Source: JADLHS01 sp039806955
GTDB lineage: Bacteria; Verrucomicrobiota; Verrucomicrobiia; Limisphaerales; JADLHS01
Assembly: GCA_039806955.1 (NCBI GenBank)
Contig: JBDHQI010000019.1
Location: 1 to 64,000, forward strand
Direction of reading: 5' to 3'
Length of the DNA: 64,000 nt
Of the stretch, positions 1 to 8,372 are shown piece after piece (positions within the stretch are counted from its first letter, which is position 1; the number at the start of each line of letters is the position of its first letter). The notes below the pieces were generated by a model. That model was not told where the DNA came from. It made no database searches and saw only the letters and a list, made by a program, of their open reading frames with translations. The position numbers were made by a program, and so were the translations under genes.

Positions 1-267
1 AGCGGCGTGAACACAGCAGCAGGCGGGTTATTCAATTGCGGTTGGTGTCCACTTGATTGCCTGCTGCAACCGCGTGCCCTTCCCTTAGCAGCGCCAGTGC
101 CAATCCGAGTTACCCCGGGTTCCACCCGGTTTGCCCCGGGGTTTAATTAAAGCCGCAAAGAACTCAAAGATCGCAAAGCAATCCATCGTGATGATGTGGC
201 GGCGGTCTATGCCCGTCGCACTTCATGCGCCGTGATGGAATCAAGGAAAAGACTTGGCCACCGAGAT
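1..267. other. intergenic, no gene; degenerate repeat copy and hairpin
   Basis: I see no coding region here. A GC-rich inverted repeat lies at 112-142 (arms of 8 bp around CCCGGG) followed by TTTAATTAA. It could be a terminator for a gene left of the window. From about 190 the sequence is a diverged, inverted copy of the 119-bp repeat at 2036 and 3125; shared words include GGCGGCGGTCTATG, GCACTTCATGCG and TTGGCCACCGAGA. A short stretch at about 145-172 (CCGCAAAGAACTCAAAGA) is found in reverse orientation near 3040-3064. Confidence 0.6.
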
Positions 268-615
268 AGCGAGACGCAGTGGATGGAGGCTGGTGGATAG
301 ACCCAGCCCGCGCGATTCAACGATTTAAGGAAGCGATGCTTTAACCACGAATGGACATCCATCAACACGAATGGCCCGCCCAATGGCCTTGATTTTATTG
401 GGGTTCATCCGTGTGCATCCGTGGTTGAACCTGAACGATTCAGCGAGACGCAGTGGATGGAGGCTGGTGGATAGACCCAGCCCGCGCGATTCAACGATTT
501 AAGGAAGCGATGCTTTAACCACGAATGGACATCCATCAACACGAATGGCCCGCCCAATGGCCTTGATTTTATTGGGGTTCATCCGTGTGCATCCGTGGTT
601 GAACCTGAACGATTC
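268..615. repeat. 174-bp perfect tandem duplication
   Basis: Two head-to-tail copies, 268-441 and 442-615, read as identical base for base; a third copy begins (AGCG at 616) and then diverges. Each unit contains an imperfect inverted repeat whose arms begin AACCACGAATGGACATCC and end CATCCGTGTGCATCCGTGGTT, so each could fold into a long hairpin. No reading frame runs through the units. The array ends about 10 bp from the stop codon of the pseudopilin gene. Confidence 0.92.
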
Positions 616-624
616 AGCGTTTCC

Positions 625-1008
625 TTAATGGCCGACCTGGCGTCCCAAGCGGTGCGGTGGGGTGCTGTTTTCATTGGGGCAGGTCACACTGGGCACCGAG
701 GCCACCGTGCCGCCCAAAACGTAGTCCACATTTCCCGCCGGACACACGGGCATGATCTTGTCCTTGATGTATTCCCGAATGTTATCCGCGGTTACCGGAT
801 CGGCATCGCGCTTGTTGTTTTCCAGGGCGTACTGCTGAATGGCGTTGTCAATCTGCCGCATATTGGCGATGCAGGCATTGGCCTGGGCGGTATTGCGGGC
901 TTTGATCATGTTGGGGATGGCGATGGCCGCCAACATCCCGATAATCGCCACCACAATCATGATTTCCACCAGCGTAAAGCCGGCATTTTGCTTTGCTTGA
1001 ATTTTCAT
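625..1008 (-). CDS. type IV pilin-like / type II secretion pseudopilin
   Basis: 127 residues. The N terminus has the prepilin peptidase and methylation motif: short basic leader, then AGFTLVEIMIVVAIIGML, so cleavage is expected after Gly10 with Phe as the new residue 1 and Glu at +5. The hydrophobic helix (about 11-32) is followed by a soluble part typical of small competence/GspG-like pseudopilins (NMRQIDNAIQQYALENNK). An AAAGGA ribosome-binding site lies 11 nt before the ATG. Two cysteines near the C terminus (CPAGN, TCPNE) could form a disulfide. It stands alone, without other pilus or secretion genes. The product would be an inner-membrane pilus or pseudopilus subunit; which machine it serves cannot be told. 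Confidence 0.88.
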   Translation of the reverse strand: MKIQAKQNAGFTLVEIMIVVAIIGMLAAIAIPNMIKARNTAQANACIANMRQIDNAIQQYALENNKRDADPVTADNIREYIKDKIMPVCPAGNVDYVLGGTVASVPSVTCPNENSTPPHRLGRQVGH

Positions 1009-1461
1009 CGCTCAATTTCCTTTGACTTAAACCCCGTCATTCTCGGCCTGAAACCGGTCCAGAACCTCGATTTTTCTCCAGCGTAGCGGACTTTTATCCG
1101 TTTGCAACGTGCAACCGGCGGCGGCGGGACGAAACTTTGCCCAGCCCCCCTCCGTAAATCGCCCGAGCGCCCATCGCGGCGGCGTGTCCCGACTTGAGAC
1201 ATGTCCCGAGACACAATCACCAGACCAGACACAAAGTTGCGACGGGGGGGGTACCGCCGCAGCGGCGGGTCTTCTGCCACGTCAACCGGCCTGAAATTTC
1301 CAGGTCTTTTAAGTTGCGTCCCGGTTTGATGCCGTTAAGGTGACAGCCGGTGGCAAAAGAGATTCACGGAGGTGGCTCTCGCGGTGGGCATCCGGCAAGT
1401 GCAAATCGTCCAAACTCATGGAATTGCCATCATTCTCAAAAACCAACAACGACTGAAAATT
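1009..1461. other. intergenic between divergent pseudopilin and rhodanese genes
   Basis: This is a shared upstream region for the leftward pseudopilin gene and the rightward rhodanese gene. A run of eight G lies at 1244-1251. An open frame on the minus strand (1005-1280) is rich in Arg and Pro, has no recognisable domain and overlaps the pseudopilin start, so I treat it as chance. No promoter stands out. Confidence 0.5.
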
Positions 1462-1848
1462 ATGAAAAAATTACTGGCGCTGTTCATCATCACCATCGGG
1501 GTCGCGACTGGGTTCGCGGTCGAATTCGCCGATCTCTCGGTTAAGGAGGTCAAGGCGCTCGTTGAAACCAAGACGGCTGTAATTATTGACGTGAATGGCA
1601 CGGCGTCCTTTAAACGCGGGCGCGTCCCGGGAGCTTTGAATTTCGCCGAAATTGAAAACAAACTCGCCAGCGTGCTGCCGGCGGATAAGAACACGTTGAT
1701 CGTGGCGTACTGCGGGCATCCCAAGTGCCTGGCGTATAAAGAGGCGGCACAGGCGGCGGTCAAATTGGGTTACACCAACGTCAAGCACATGTCGGCGGGA
1801 ATTCAGGGCTGGAAAGCCGCCGGCGAAAAATTGGAAAAGTCGAAATAG
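1462..1848 (+). CDS. secreted rhodanese-like domain protein
   Basis: 128 residues from the ATG at 1462, which gives a clean signal peptide (MKKLLALFIITIGVATGFA). In-frame starts farther upstream, e.g. GTG 1372, would bury this signal. The mature part is one rhodanese domain: VIIDVNG near the start, the catalytic loop YCGHPKCLAYK with the expected active-site Cys, and the ending GYTNVKHMSAGIQGWKAAG. A second Cys five residues after the first is uncommon and might form a disulfide. The protein is likely periplasmic and handles sulfane sulfur or phosphate-like ligands. There are no operon partners. Confidence 0.85.
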   Translation: MKKLLALFIITIGVATGFAVEFADLSVKEVKALVETKTAVIIDVNGTASFKRGRVPGALNFAEIENKLASVLPADKNTLIVAYCGHPKCLAYKEAAQAAVKLGYTNVKHMSAGIQGWKAAGEKLEKSK

Positions 1849-2035
1849 CCGGCGCGCGGAAGGGACGATAACTCCCGGCGGCTCGCCTCACGTCTGAAAA
1901 CATGAGGCGGCCGCCGGGTCGCGCGGTCCGCGCGCTTCCCGATCCGGAAGGAGTGAACGACGAAAGGAATGGGAATCGGGGGAAGCACTGCCGTCCCCAA
2001 CTGACCGGATGACCGGATGGGAAGAGCTGCGAAAT

Positions 2036-2154
2036 ACGCGAACGGGAATTATCGCCATCCTCCATCCACTGCGCCCCGGTGTCTCGGTGGCCAATCCTTT
2101 CGCTCATTCCACTACAACGCATGAAGTGCGGCGGTCATAGACCGCCGCTACATA
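2036..2154. repeat. 119-bp dispersed repeat, left copy
   Basis: Identical to 3125-3243 over all 119 bases as read, in the same orientation, 1089 bp apart. A diverged inverted relative lies at about 190-296. It ends in the palindromic stretch GCGGTCATAGACCGC. The rest of 1849-2239 is non-coding and holds shorter words (CATCCTGT, CTGACCGGATGACCGGATG) that recur near 2940 and 3073. Confidence 0.92.
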
Positions 2155-2239
2155 ATCGCAACGGATTTACTTAATCACAGCTCATCCTGTAATCTTGCCA
2201 TCCTGTCGGTCGGAGAAAATAATTTTCTGGACGAAGTAT

Positions 2240-2623
2240 TTAACCAAGCTTCAGCAGCTTCAGACCGGGCACCCGATCAAAGTCGTTATCTGTCGTGACC
2301 AGTTCGGCGGCGGCGGCGATGGCTTGCGCGGCGATGAGGGAATCGCCGTATTTCATGGTCAGGCCCGATTCTTTGAGGGACTGGAGCAAGCTGGCCCACG
2401 CTTTGGCCGCCGCAAAATCAAAGTCCACGATGGGAAACGCGGTGATTTGCCGACTTAAAAAGCGTTCCGCGCGGTTACGTAAGTGTGGATTGGTTGTCTC
2501 ACAGATGCCTCGATAAAATTCCCCGATGGCGAGGGCGGGGATTTGCGCGTCTCCCAAGGTGCGGAGCTTGCGAAAGTTGCGCTCAAACCGAATGAGCACG
2601 GTGGTGTCAAGGAACTGTGGCAT
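2240..2623 (-). CDS. vapC: VapC-type PIN-domain toxin ribonuclease
   Basis: 127 residues, one PIN domain. The acidic metal-binding residues are in place: Asp6 (FLDTTVLI), Glu35 (AIGEFYRG), Asp94 (MKYGDSLIAAQAI) and the Asp112/114/116 group (VTTDNDFDRV). VapC toxins of this family cleave RNA, often tRNA or rRNA, when freed from their antitoxin. Its start overlaps the 3' end of the antitoxin gene by 17 nt, giving the usual antitoxin-first order on the minus strand. The length is normal. The actual RNA target cannot be read from sequence. Confidence 0.88.
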   Translation of the reverse strand: MPQFLDTTVLIRFERNFRKLRTLGDAQIPALAIGEFYRGICETTNPHLRNRAERFLSRQITAFPIVDFDFAAAKAWASLLQSLKESGLTMKYGDSLIAAQAIAAAAELVTTDNDFDRVPGLKLLKLG

Positions 2624-2882
2624 CGGTCAGTGCCTTTTCCGTCCGGGCGATGGCGTTTTCCAATTCATCGGCCTCGGCACTGGTCAGCCAGTTTTCCTTT
2701 TCGGCTTCCAGCGCGTCCCAATCCACACGAGGGGCGGCCTTTTTCAGTTCGTACCGCGGTTTGCCGTGATCGGTTAGCACGATGATTTCTCCGGCGTCCG
2801 CCGCGTTGAGCAGTCGCCCCGGGTTTTTCAATTCGGCCAGGGTCGCAATCATGTGCGGACAAAATAGCGACTTTGACATCAC
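2607..2882 (-). CDS. Phd/YefM- or VapB-like antitoxin
   Basis: 91 residues. The N-terminal part (LKNPGRLLNAADAGEIIVLTDHGKPRYEL) fits the Phd/YefM fold, a small DNA-binding domain with an 'I-V-L-T-x-H-G-K-P' strand. The C-terminal part is acidic and helical and would wrap the toxin. It immediately precedes the PIN toxin gene with a 17-nt overlap and probably represses the pair from an operator upstream of 2882. The second or third Met (MIATL at residue 11) is an alternative start. Confidence 0.8.
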   Translation of the reverse strand: MMSKSLFCPHMIATLAELKNPGRLLNAADAGEIIVLTDHGKPRYELKKAAPRVDWDALEAEKENWLTSAEADELENAIARTEKALTDATVP

Positions 2883-3385
2883 GGTGCAACTCGCATGCGA
2901 TCCTGTAGCGGCGGTCTATGACCGGCGCCATCCCTGACTGACGGGATGGCCGGATGATCAGGATGGGATAAACTGCGAAATGGGAACGTTTCAGAAGGAT
3001 AGCCACAAAAGAGCGCATAAGACGCAAAAATAAAGGCATTTCTTTGAGTTCTTTGCGGTTTTAATCCCACCCCATCCTGTCATCTTGTCGGTTAGAGAAA
3101 ATATAACCGCGAAATACACGAAACACGCGAACGGGAATTATCGCCATCCTCCATCCACTGCGCCCCGGTGTCTCGGTGGCCAATCCTTTCGCTCATTCCA
3201 CTACAACGCATGAAGTGCGGCGGTCATAGACCGCCGCTACATACCAAACCGGTTTGCAGCGCAGTGGCAGGTAGAATGGAGGGAATGGACGTTTGACAGT
3301 CCGTCCGCATCTGTTAATGCTGTTAAAGATTTGTAGAGTCACTTGAAAATTAAATCTTAGAACAGAAAAGGAAAAGGAAACGATT
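2883..3385. other. repeat-rich intergenic region, no gene
   Basis: Contains fragments shared with 1849-2239 (GACTGACGGGATGGCCGGATG, CATCCTGTCATCTTGTCGG), the inverted CTTTGAGTTCTTTGCGG element near 3040-3064 and the right 119-bp repeat. Near the end, TTGACA at 3293-3298 is a perfect -35 hexamer for the peroxiredoxin gene, but no good -10 follows at 16-18 nt. Open frames here have no recognisable domains. Confidence 0.6.
3125..3243. repeat. 119-bp dispersed repeat, right copy
   Basis: Perfect direct repeat of 2036-2154. Together the two copies bracket the toxin-antitoxin pair at 2240-2882. Confidence 0.92.
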
Positions 3386-3862
3386 ATGCCAATAGCCGTA
3401 GGAAGCAAAGCCCCGGAGTTCAGCCTGAAATCCAAGTCGCCCGCCGACGTCGAAGTCAAACTCAGCAATAATTTAGGCAAGAAGAACACGGTTTTGCTGT
3501 TCTTTCCGCTGGCCTTCACCGGCGTTTGCACTTCGGAACTGTGCGGCGTGACGGCGGGATTGAACGCTTACAAGGATTTGAACGCGGACGTGATCGCGAT
3601 CAGTGTGGACAGCCCGTTTGCCCAGTTGGCGTGGGCGCAGAAGGAAAACATCGGGATCACGCTGGCCAGTGATCTGAACAAAGAAACCACGAAAGCTTAC
3701 GGGGTCTTGTTCCCAAATCTGCTGGGTTTGGGCGATACCGCAGCGCGCGCGGCATTTGTCATTGATAAAAACGGCGTGGTGCAATATGCGGAGCAAACGC
3801 CGACGCCGCACGACCTGCCCAATTTCGAGCAGGTGAAAGCAACTTTGGCGAAGCTGAAATAG
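3386..3862 (+). CDS. peroxiredoxin (AhpC/TSA family, AhpE/BCP-like)
   Basis: 158 residues. Thioredoxin-fold peroxidase that reduces hydrogen peroxide and organic peroxides. The peroxidatic cysteine lies in FTGVCTSELCG, with the preceding Pro/Thr pocket (FFPLAFTGVCT). A second Cys five residues later is a candidate resolving Cys. The order APEFSL, VIAISVDSPFAQLAWAQ, ARAAFVIDKNGVVQYAE is typical of the family. A purine-rich AAGGAAA site precedes the ATG. A 9-bp hairpin follows the stop. Cytoplasmic; no signal peptide. Confidence 0.93.
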   Translation: MPIAVGSKAPEFSLKSKSPADVEVKLSNNLGKKNTVLLFFPLAFTGVCTSELCGVTAGLNAYKDLNADVIAISVDSPFAQLAWAQKENIGITLASDLNKETTKAYGVLFPNLLGLGDTAARAAFVIDKNGVVQYAEQTPTPHDLPNFEQVKATLAKLK

Positions 3863-3892
3863 CTGCAACCGATTTCGGACCGGGTTATTCTT

Positions 3893-3915
3893 GGAGTGGA
3901 ACTGGTTTCCGCTCC
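3893..3915 (+). terminator. hairpin after peroxiredoxin gene
   Basis: Arms 3893-3901 and 3907-3915 pair over 9 bp (one G-T pair) with a 5-nt loop, 31 bp after the stop codon. The T tract that follows is weak (AGGAATTTTGGTTTT), so it may be a poor intrinsic terminator or only a 3' end stabiliser. Confidence 0.45.
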
Positions 3916-4019
3916 AGGAATTTTGGTTTTCGGGGAAAAGCAAGCTTGACGCGTGGAGAGAGCTTCTCTACGGTGCAGCTTAACGGTAAAGTTTGACGCT
4001 GGCAGCCGCCGGCACGCGA

Positions 4020-4050
4020 AGTCGGAAGAATAACCTCTGCCGACTTTTTT
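4020..4050 (+). terminator. terminator-like hairpin in the nusA leader
   Basis: AGTCGG (4020-4025) pairs with CCGACT (4040-4045), followed directly by a run of six T (4045-4050). It lies only 42 nt before the nusA start, so it could be an attenuator controlling the operon rather than the end of an upstream gene. A TTGACG at 3947 with TACGGT 17 nt later could be a promoter that would read into it. Confidence 0.6.
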
Positions 4051-4091
4051 GTTCCCCGCATGGGGAGAAACATGAGAGCGAGTGATTGGCC

Positions 4092-5351
4092 ATGAATGCT
4101 GACATTTTAGCAGGATTAGAATTTTACGAGCGCGAAAAAGGCATCAGCCGGGAGGTGCTGGTGAACGCGGTGGAAGAAGCGTTGCTATCGGCGGCGAAAA
4201 AAGCCGTCGGCCCGGCGCGTGAACTGCGCGTCACCATGGATTCCAAGAGCGGCAACATCAAGGCGTGGGCCAGATTGATCGTCGTGGAAAAGGTGATCTC
4301 CAAGCACGACCAGATTTCGCAATTTGACGCGCGGCGACTCAACCCGGACGCGCAGTTGGGAGACGAGCTGGAGGTGGAGGTGACGCCAACCGGCTTCGGT
4401 CGCATTGCGGCGCAATACGCCAAGCAAGCCTTGATGCAGCAGGTGCGCCGCGCGGAGAAGGCAATGATCTTCTCCGAATTCAAGGATCGCGTGGGTGACA
4501 TCATCAGCGGTTCGGTGCGGCGTTTTGAGCGCTCCGACGTTTTTGTTGACCTGGGAAAATACGAGGCGCTGCTCCCCAACAAGGAGCGCGTGCCGACCGA
4601 GGAATATCAAATTGGCGAGCGGATTCGTTGCTACGTCAAAGCCGTCGAGCAAGGTCCGCACGGCCCGGAAATCATTCTCTCCCGGGCGGACCCGCGGTTT
4701 GTCATCAAGTTGTTTCAGGTGGAGGTCTCGGAAATCAACGACGGCACCATTGAAATCAAAGGCATTGCCCGCGAAGCGGGTTTCCGCACGAAGCTCGCGA
4801 TTTATACCCGCGATGAGAAAGTGGACCCCGTGGGCGCCTGCGTGGGCCTGCGCGGGCAGCGGGTGAAAAACATCGTGCGCGAACTGAACAACGAAAAGGT
4901 GGACATCATCAAGTGGTCGCCCAACATCCGCGACTACGTGACGAACGCCCTGGCCCCGGCCAAGTTGAAAACATTTGAAATAGACGAAGCGAACCGGCGC
5001 GTAAAAATCATGGTGAGCGAAGACCAGTTGTCGCTGGCCATCGGCAAGCGCGGTCAAAACGCCCGCCTCACCTCCAAACTTACCGGCTGGCAGGTGGACA
5101 TTGAAGCGGAAGTGGTCGTGAACAAAGGCTTCGAGGAAAAAGTGGCCGAGGCCGTTGAACAGTTGGCGGCAATCGAGGGGATCAGTCGCGAACAAGCGGA
5201 CGCGCTGGTTCATTCCGGTTTGACGCGGCTGGAGGATTTGTTGCTGGCGGACGAGGAAGATTTGCGGGAGATCCCGCAAATTGGCGATCAGGCGGAGTCT
5301 ATTTTGAACGCCGCCCGCGCCGAATCCTTGCGCCGCACCCTGAATGTTTGA
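4092..5351 (+). CDS. nusA: transcription termination/antitermination protein NusA
   Basis: 419 residues from the ATG at 4092 (a TTG two codons upstream is possible but less likely). NusA binds RNA polymerase and nascent RNA and acts in pausing, termination and antitermination. Order: N-terminal RNAP-binding domain (about 1-130, ending FSEFKDRVGD), S1 domain (about 135-200), two KH domains (VGLRGQRVKNIVREL and LAIGKRGQNARL), and a C-terminal helix-hairpin-helix-like segment (GISREQADALVHSGL...EIPQIGDQAESIL). It heads a run of translation genes. rimP, which usually precedes nusA, is absent. Confidence 0.97.
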   Translation: MNADILAGLEFYEREKGISREVLVNAVEEALLSAAKKAVGPARELRVTMDSKSGNIKAWARLIVVEKVISKHDQISQFDARRLNPDAQLGDELEVEVTPTGFGRIAAQYAKQALMQQVRRAEKAMIFSEFKDRVGDIISGSVRRFERSDVFVDLGKYEALLPNKERVPTEEYQIGERIRCYVKAVEQGPHGPEIILSRADPRFVIKLFQVEVSEINDGTIEIKGIAREAGFRTKLAIYTRDEKVDPVGACVGLRGQRVKNIVRELNNEKVDIIKWSPNIRDYVTNALAPAKLKTFEIDEANRRVKIMVSEDQLSLAIGKRGQNARLTSKLTGWQVDIEAEVVVNKGFEEKVAEAVEQLAAIEGISREQADALVHSGLTRLEDLLLADEEDLREIPQIGDQAESILNAARAESLRRTLNV

Positions 5352-5436
5352 TATGCGGTATCCGCGTGAAGCCGCGGGCCCGGGGTCTGACCGGTGACAA
5401 CGATAAACGCACTGCCGCGGTTCGTGTTGAAAAATT

Positions 5437-7965
5437 ATGCCCGTACGTATTTACGAAATCTCGAAGAAGCTCGGCCTGGAAAGCAAACAGATCCTCGCCA
5501 AAGCGAAGGAATTGGGCATCACCGCTAAAGCCGCCTCCAGTTCGCTCGATAAAATCACCGCGGAATATCTCGAAGAGCAACTTTGCCAGGCGTTCCCCGA
5601 AGCCACGGCAAAACTGAAGCCGGTCACCACCACCACCACGCCCGAGCCGCCGCCCCCTCCCGTCGAACCGAAAATCGAAATCATCAAAGCACCCGAGCCC
5701 CCGCCAGAAGCGCCGGTCGCCACCGCTCCGGCTCCGGACGGAATCATCCCTACGCCCCCGCCAGCGGAAGACCTCACCCCCATCGTCTCAGAGACACCGA
5801 CGCCGGTTGCGCCGACCGCGACCGAACCGGACGCGGCCGCCGGGGCAGATGCGCCCGTTGAAGCGCCACCCGAGAAACCGGTGACCCCGCCGCAACCACC
5901 CGAGCCGCCCAAACCGCAGATCGGACAAAAGGTCGGATTTATTCAATTAGCGCCACGACCTCAACCCCGGTCTGGTGACCGCGGCGCGCGCGGCCCCGGG
6001 CGCACCGGCTCATCTGGGGCCACTGAATTTACCCGACGCGGCGGCGCGCAACCGCCTCAACGCGGCGGCGGCGCTCGCGGAGGCCACACGGAATCCTTCC
6101 GGCGGGGCGCGCCGGGCGGAAAACCGACCAACGGCGCAAAACCCGCCGCCACCAAACCCGTGCTGCCGGCCAACGCGCAAGTCATCACGCTCAAACCGCC
6201 AATCGTCGTGCGCGAACTGGCGGAAGCACTCAAGCAAAAGCCCTTCAAGATCATCGCAGATTTGATGGAAGCGGGGGTCTTCGCCACCGTCAACCAGGCG
6301 ATCGAGGAAAAAACGGCGGTGCAGGTTTGCGCCAAATACGGGGTTAAATTCGAAGTTGAAAAACGCGCCAAAGGCGAAGGCCAGGTTCACGCGCCGGTCA
6401 AAAAGACCGAAATTGATATCGAGGACAAACCCGAACAGCTCAAGCCGCGTCCGCCCGTCGTCACCATCATGGGCCACGTGGACCACGGCAAAACCTCGCT
6501 GCTCGATGTGATCCGCAAAGCCAATGTGGCCGCCGGCGAAGCGGGCGGAATCACGCAGCGCATCGGCGCTTACACAATTTCATTCCCGCATCCGGAACGC
6601 AAAAACGAACTGCAGCAGATCACCTTTCTGGACACTCCCGGCCACGCCGCTTTCAGCTCGATGCGCGCGCGGGGGGCGAACGTCACCGATATCGTCGTTC
6701 TGGTGGTGGCCGCGAATGACGGCGTGATGCCGCAAACCCTGGAAGCGTTAAACCACGCCAAGGCGGCCAATGTCCCCATCCTGGTCGCGGTCAACAAATG
6801 CGATCATCCGAACGCCAATCCGTTGAAGGTGCGCCAGCAATTGCAGGAAAAAGGGCTGACGCCGGATGATTGGGGCGGCGAGACGATTTTCGTGGATTGC
6901 TCCGCGCTGACCAAACAGGGCGTGGACAAACTGCTGGAGATGATTTTGCTCCAGGCCGACTTGCTGGAACTGAAGGCCAATCCCGACCGCAACGCCAAGG
7001 GCAACGTGATTGAATCGGGCATCGAACCCGGCGGCCCCATGGCCACCGTGCTCGTGCGCAAGGGCACCTTGCGCCGGGGCGACGTCATCATTTGCGATGA
7101 GTTCTACGGCAAGGTGCGAGCGCTCATCAACGATGAAGGCAACCGCCTCGAAGCCGCCACACCGTCCATGGCGGTCCGCGTGCTGGGGCTGAACGGGGTG
7201 CCTGAAGCCGGGGTGGAATTTAGCGTTGTGGACGATGAACGCACGGCTCGCGAGCTGGCCGAGGAACGGCGGCTGGCCGGGCGGGCGGAAGATCTGGAAG
7301 CGCGCGCCAAGGTTACTTTGGAAAACCTGTTTGCCACCCTCGACGAACAACAGAGCAAAATTTTGAAAGTCGTCGTCAAGGCGGACACCCAGGGCTCGGT
7401 GGAAGCGATCGTTGACGCCTTGAACAAAATCGAAAGCGACAAGGTTTCGCTTGAGGTCATCCACAGCGACGTGGGCGCGATCACCGAAAGCGACGTGGCG
7501 CTCGCCTCGGCGTCCAAGGGCATCATTCTCGGGTTTCACACGCGCCTCAACAGTTCGGTGGCGGAGAAGGCAAAGCACGCCAACGTGCAGATCAAACTGT
7601 ACGCCATCATTTATGAACTGATTGATGAAGTAAAAGCCGGCATGGCGGGTTTGCTGGACCCGTTGAGCAAGGAAGTCGTGATCGGCGCCGCGGAAGTGCG
7701 CCAGGTTTTCAATCTCTCCAAAGGCACTCCGGTGGCCGGCTCGATGGTCACCAGCGGCCGCATCGCGCGCGGCAAAGTCCGCGTGCGCCGCCGGAAGGAT
7801 GTCATTTACGAGGGCGTCACCCAGTCGCTCCGCCGGTTTCAAGATGAAGTCAACGAGGTGCGCGCGGGCCTCGAGTGCGGCATCCGCATTGAAGGCTTCA
7901 CCGAAATTGCCGAGGGCGACATCATCGAGTGCTACACGGTGGAAAAAGTGGCGCAAAAACTCTGA
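5437..7965 (+). CDS. infB: translation initiation factor IF-2
   Basis: 842 residues. GTPase that brings initiator tRNA to the 30S subunit. The N-terminal IF2_N-like helix (VRIYEISKKLGLESKQIL) is followed by a long Pro/Ala/Glu-rich linker (about 65-170) and an Arg/Gly-rich patch. A second IF2_N unit (IVVRELAEALKQKPFKIIADL) leads into the G domain: GHVDHGKT, FLDTPGHAAF, VAVNKCD. Domains II-IV follow and end in ECYTVEKVAQKL. The start lies 85 nt after nusA. The Pro-rich linker is low in complexity and probably disordered. Confidence 0.98.
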   Translation: MPVRIYEISKKLGLESKQILAKAKELGITAKAASSSLDKITAEYLEEQLCQAFPEATAKLKPVTTTTTPEPPPPPVEPKIEIIKAPEPPPEAPVATAPAPDGIIPTPPPAEDLTPIVSETPTPVAPTATEPDAAAGADAPVEAPPEKPVTPPQPPEPPKPQIGQKVGFIQLAPRPQPRSGDRGARGPGRTGSSGATEFTRRGGAQPPQRGGGARGGHTESFRRGAPGGKPTNGAKPAATKPVLPANAQVITLKPPIVVRELAEALKQKPFKIIADLMEAGVFATVNQAIEEKTAVQVCAKYGVKFEVEKRAKGEGQVHAPVKKTEIDIEDKPEQLKPRPPVVTIMGHVDHGKTSLLDVIRKANVAAGEAGGITQRIGAYTISFPHPERKNELQQITFLDTPGHAAFSSMRARGANVTDIVVLVVAANDGVMPQTLEALNHAKAANVPILVAVNKCDHPNANPLKVRQQLQEKGLTPDDWGGETIFVDCSALTKQGVDKLLEMILLQADLLELKANPDRNAKGNVIESGIEPGGPMATVLVRKGTLRRGDVIICDEFYGKVRALINDEGNRLEAATPSMAVRVLGLNGVPEAGVEFSVVDDERTARELAEERRLAGRAEDLEARAKVTLENLFATLDEQQSKILKVVVKADTQGSVEAIVDALNKIESDKVSLEVIHSDVGAITESDVALASASKGIILGFHTRLNSSVAEKAKHANVQIKLYAIIYELIDEVKAGMAGLLDPLSKEVVIGAAEVRQVFNLSKGTPVAGSMVTSGRIARGKVRVRRRKDVIYEGVTQSLRRFQDEVNEVRAGLECGIRIEGFTEIAEGDIIECYTVEKVAQKL

Positions 7966-7982
7966 CCGCGCTGACGCCTGCC

Positions 7983-8372
7983 ATGCCCAGTCTGCGACAC
8001 CAGCGAGTCCGCGAGCTATTGAAGCGCGCGGTCGGCGAGGCCATCCGTCGCGAATTCAGCCTGGAGGACGTCGGTCTGATATCGGTGAACGACGTCGAAT
8101 GTTCCGGTGATCTGAAATCCGCAGTCGTGTATTTCAGCATCCTGGGCAACGCGGACCAGCAAAAGCGCGGGCGGCTCCGGTTGGGGGAGCAGCGCATCCG
8201 CATCCAGGAACTCGTGGCGGCGTCCGTCGTCCTCAAATACACGCCAAAACTTAAATTTGTGGTGGATGACGCCATCGCCCGTGGGGATCGCGTCATGCAA
8301 ATCCTGACCGAACTCGAAAACACATCCGCACCCGACGTTTCATCACCAGACAACCAGTCGTCCGACCGTTAA
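7983..8372 (+). CDS. rbfA: 30S ribosome-binding factor A
   Basis: 129 residues from the ATG at 7983; this start matches the normal N terminus (SLRHQRVRELLKRAVGEAI). RbfA is a KH-type protein that helps mature the 5' end of 16S rRNA. Family marks: ISVNDVECSGDLKSAVVYFSILG and the ending VLKYTPKLKFVVDDAIARGDRV, where the usual 'PxLxFxxDxxxxxGxxI' pattern is seen. The last base of its stop codon is the A of the next ATG. Confidence 0.94.
   Translation: MPSLRHQRVRELLKRAVGEAIRREFSLEDVGLISVNDVECSGDLKSAVVYFSILGNADQQKRGRLRLGEQRIRIQELVAASVVLKYTPKLKFVVDDAIARGDRVMQILTELENTSAPDVSSPDNQSSDR

Noticed and set aside
1005..1280. 91-residue minus-strand frame upstream of the pseudopilin
   Set aside because: Arg/Pro-rich, overlaps the pseudopilin start, no homology seen; it passes through the poly-G run.
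4185..5279. Long open frame on the minus strand opposite nusA (and similar ones opposite infB at 6748-7956 and ribF at 10400-11149)
   Set aside because: They mirror codon use of clear genes in GC-rich DNA, have His/Arg/Leu-rich composition and no domain.
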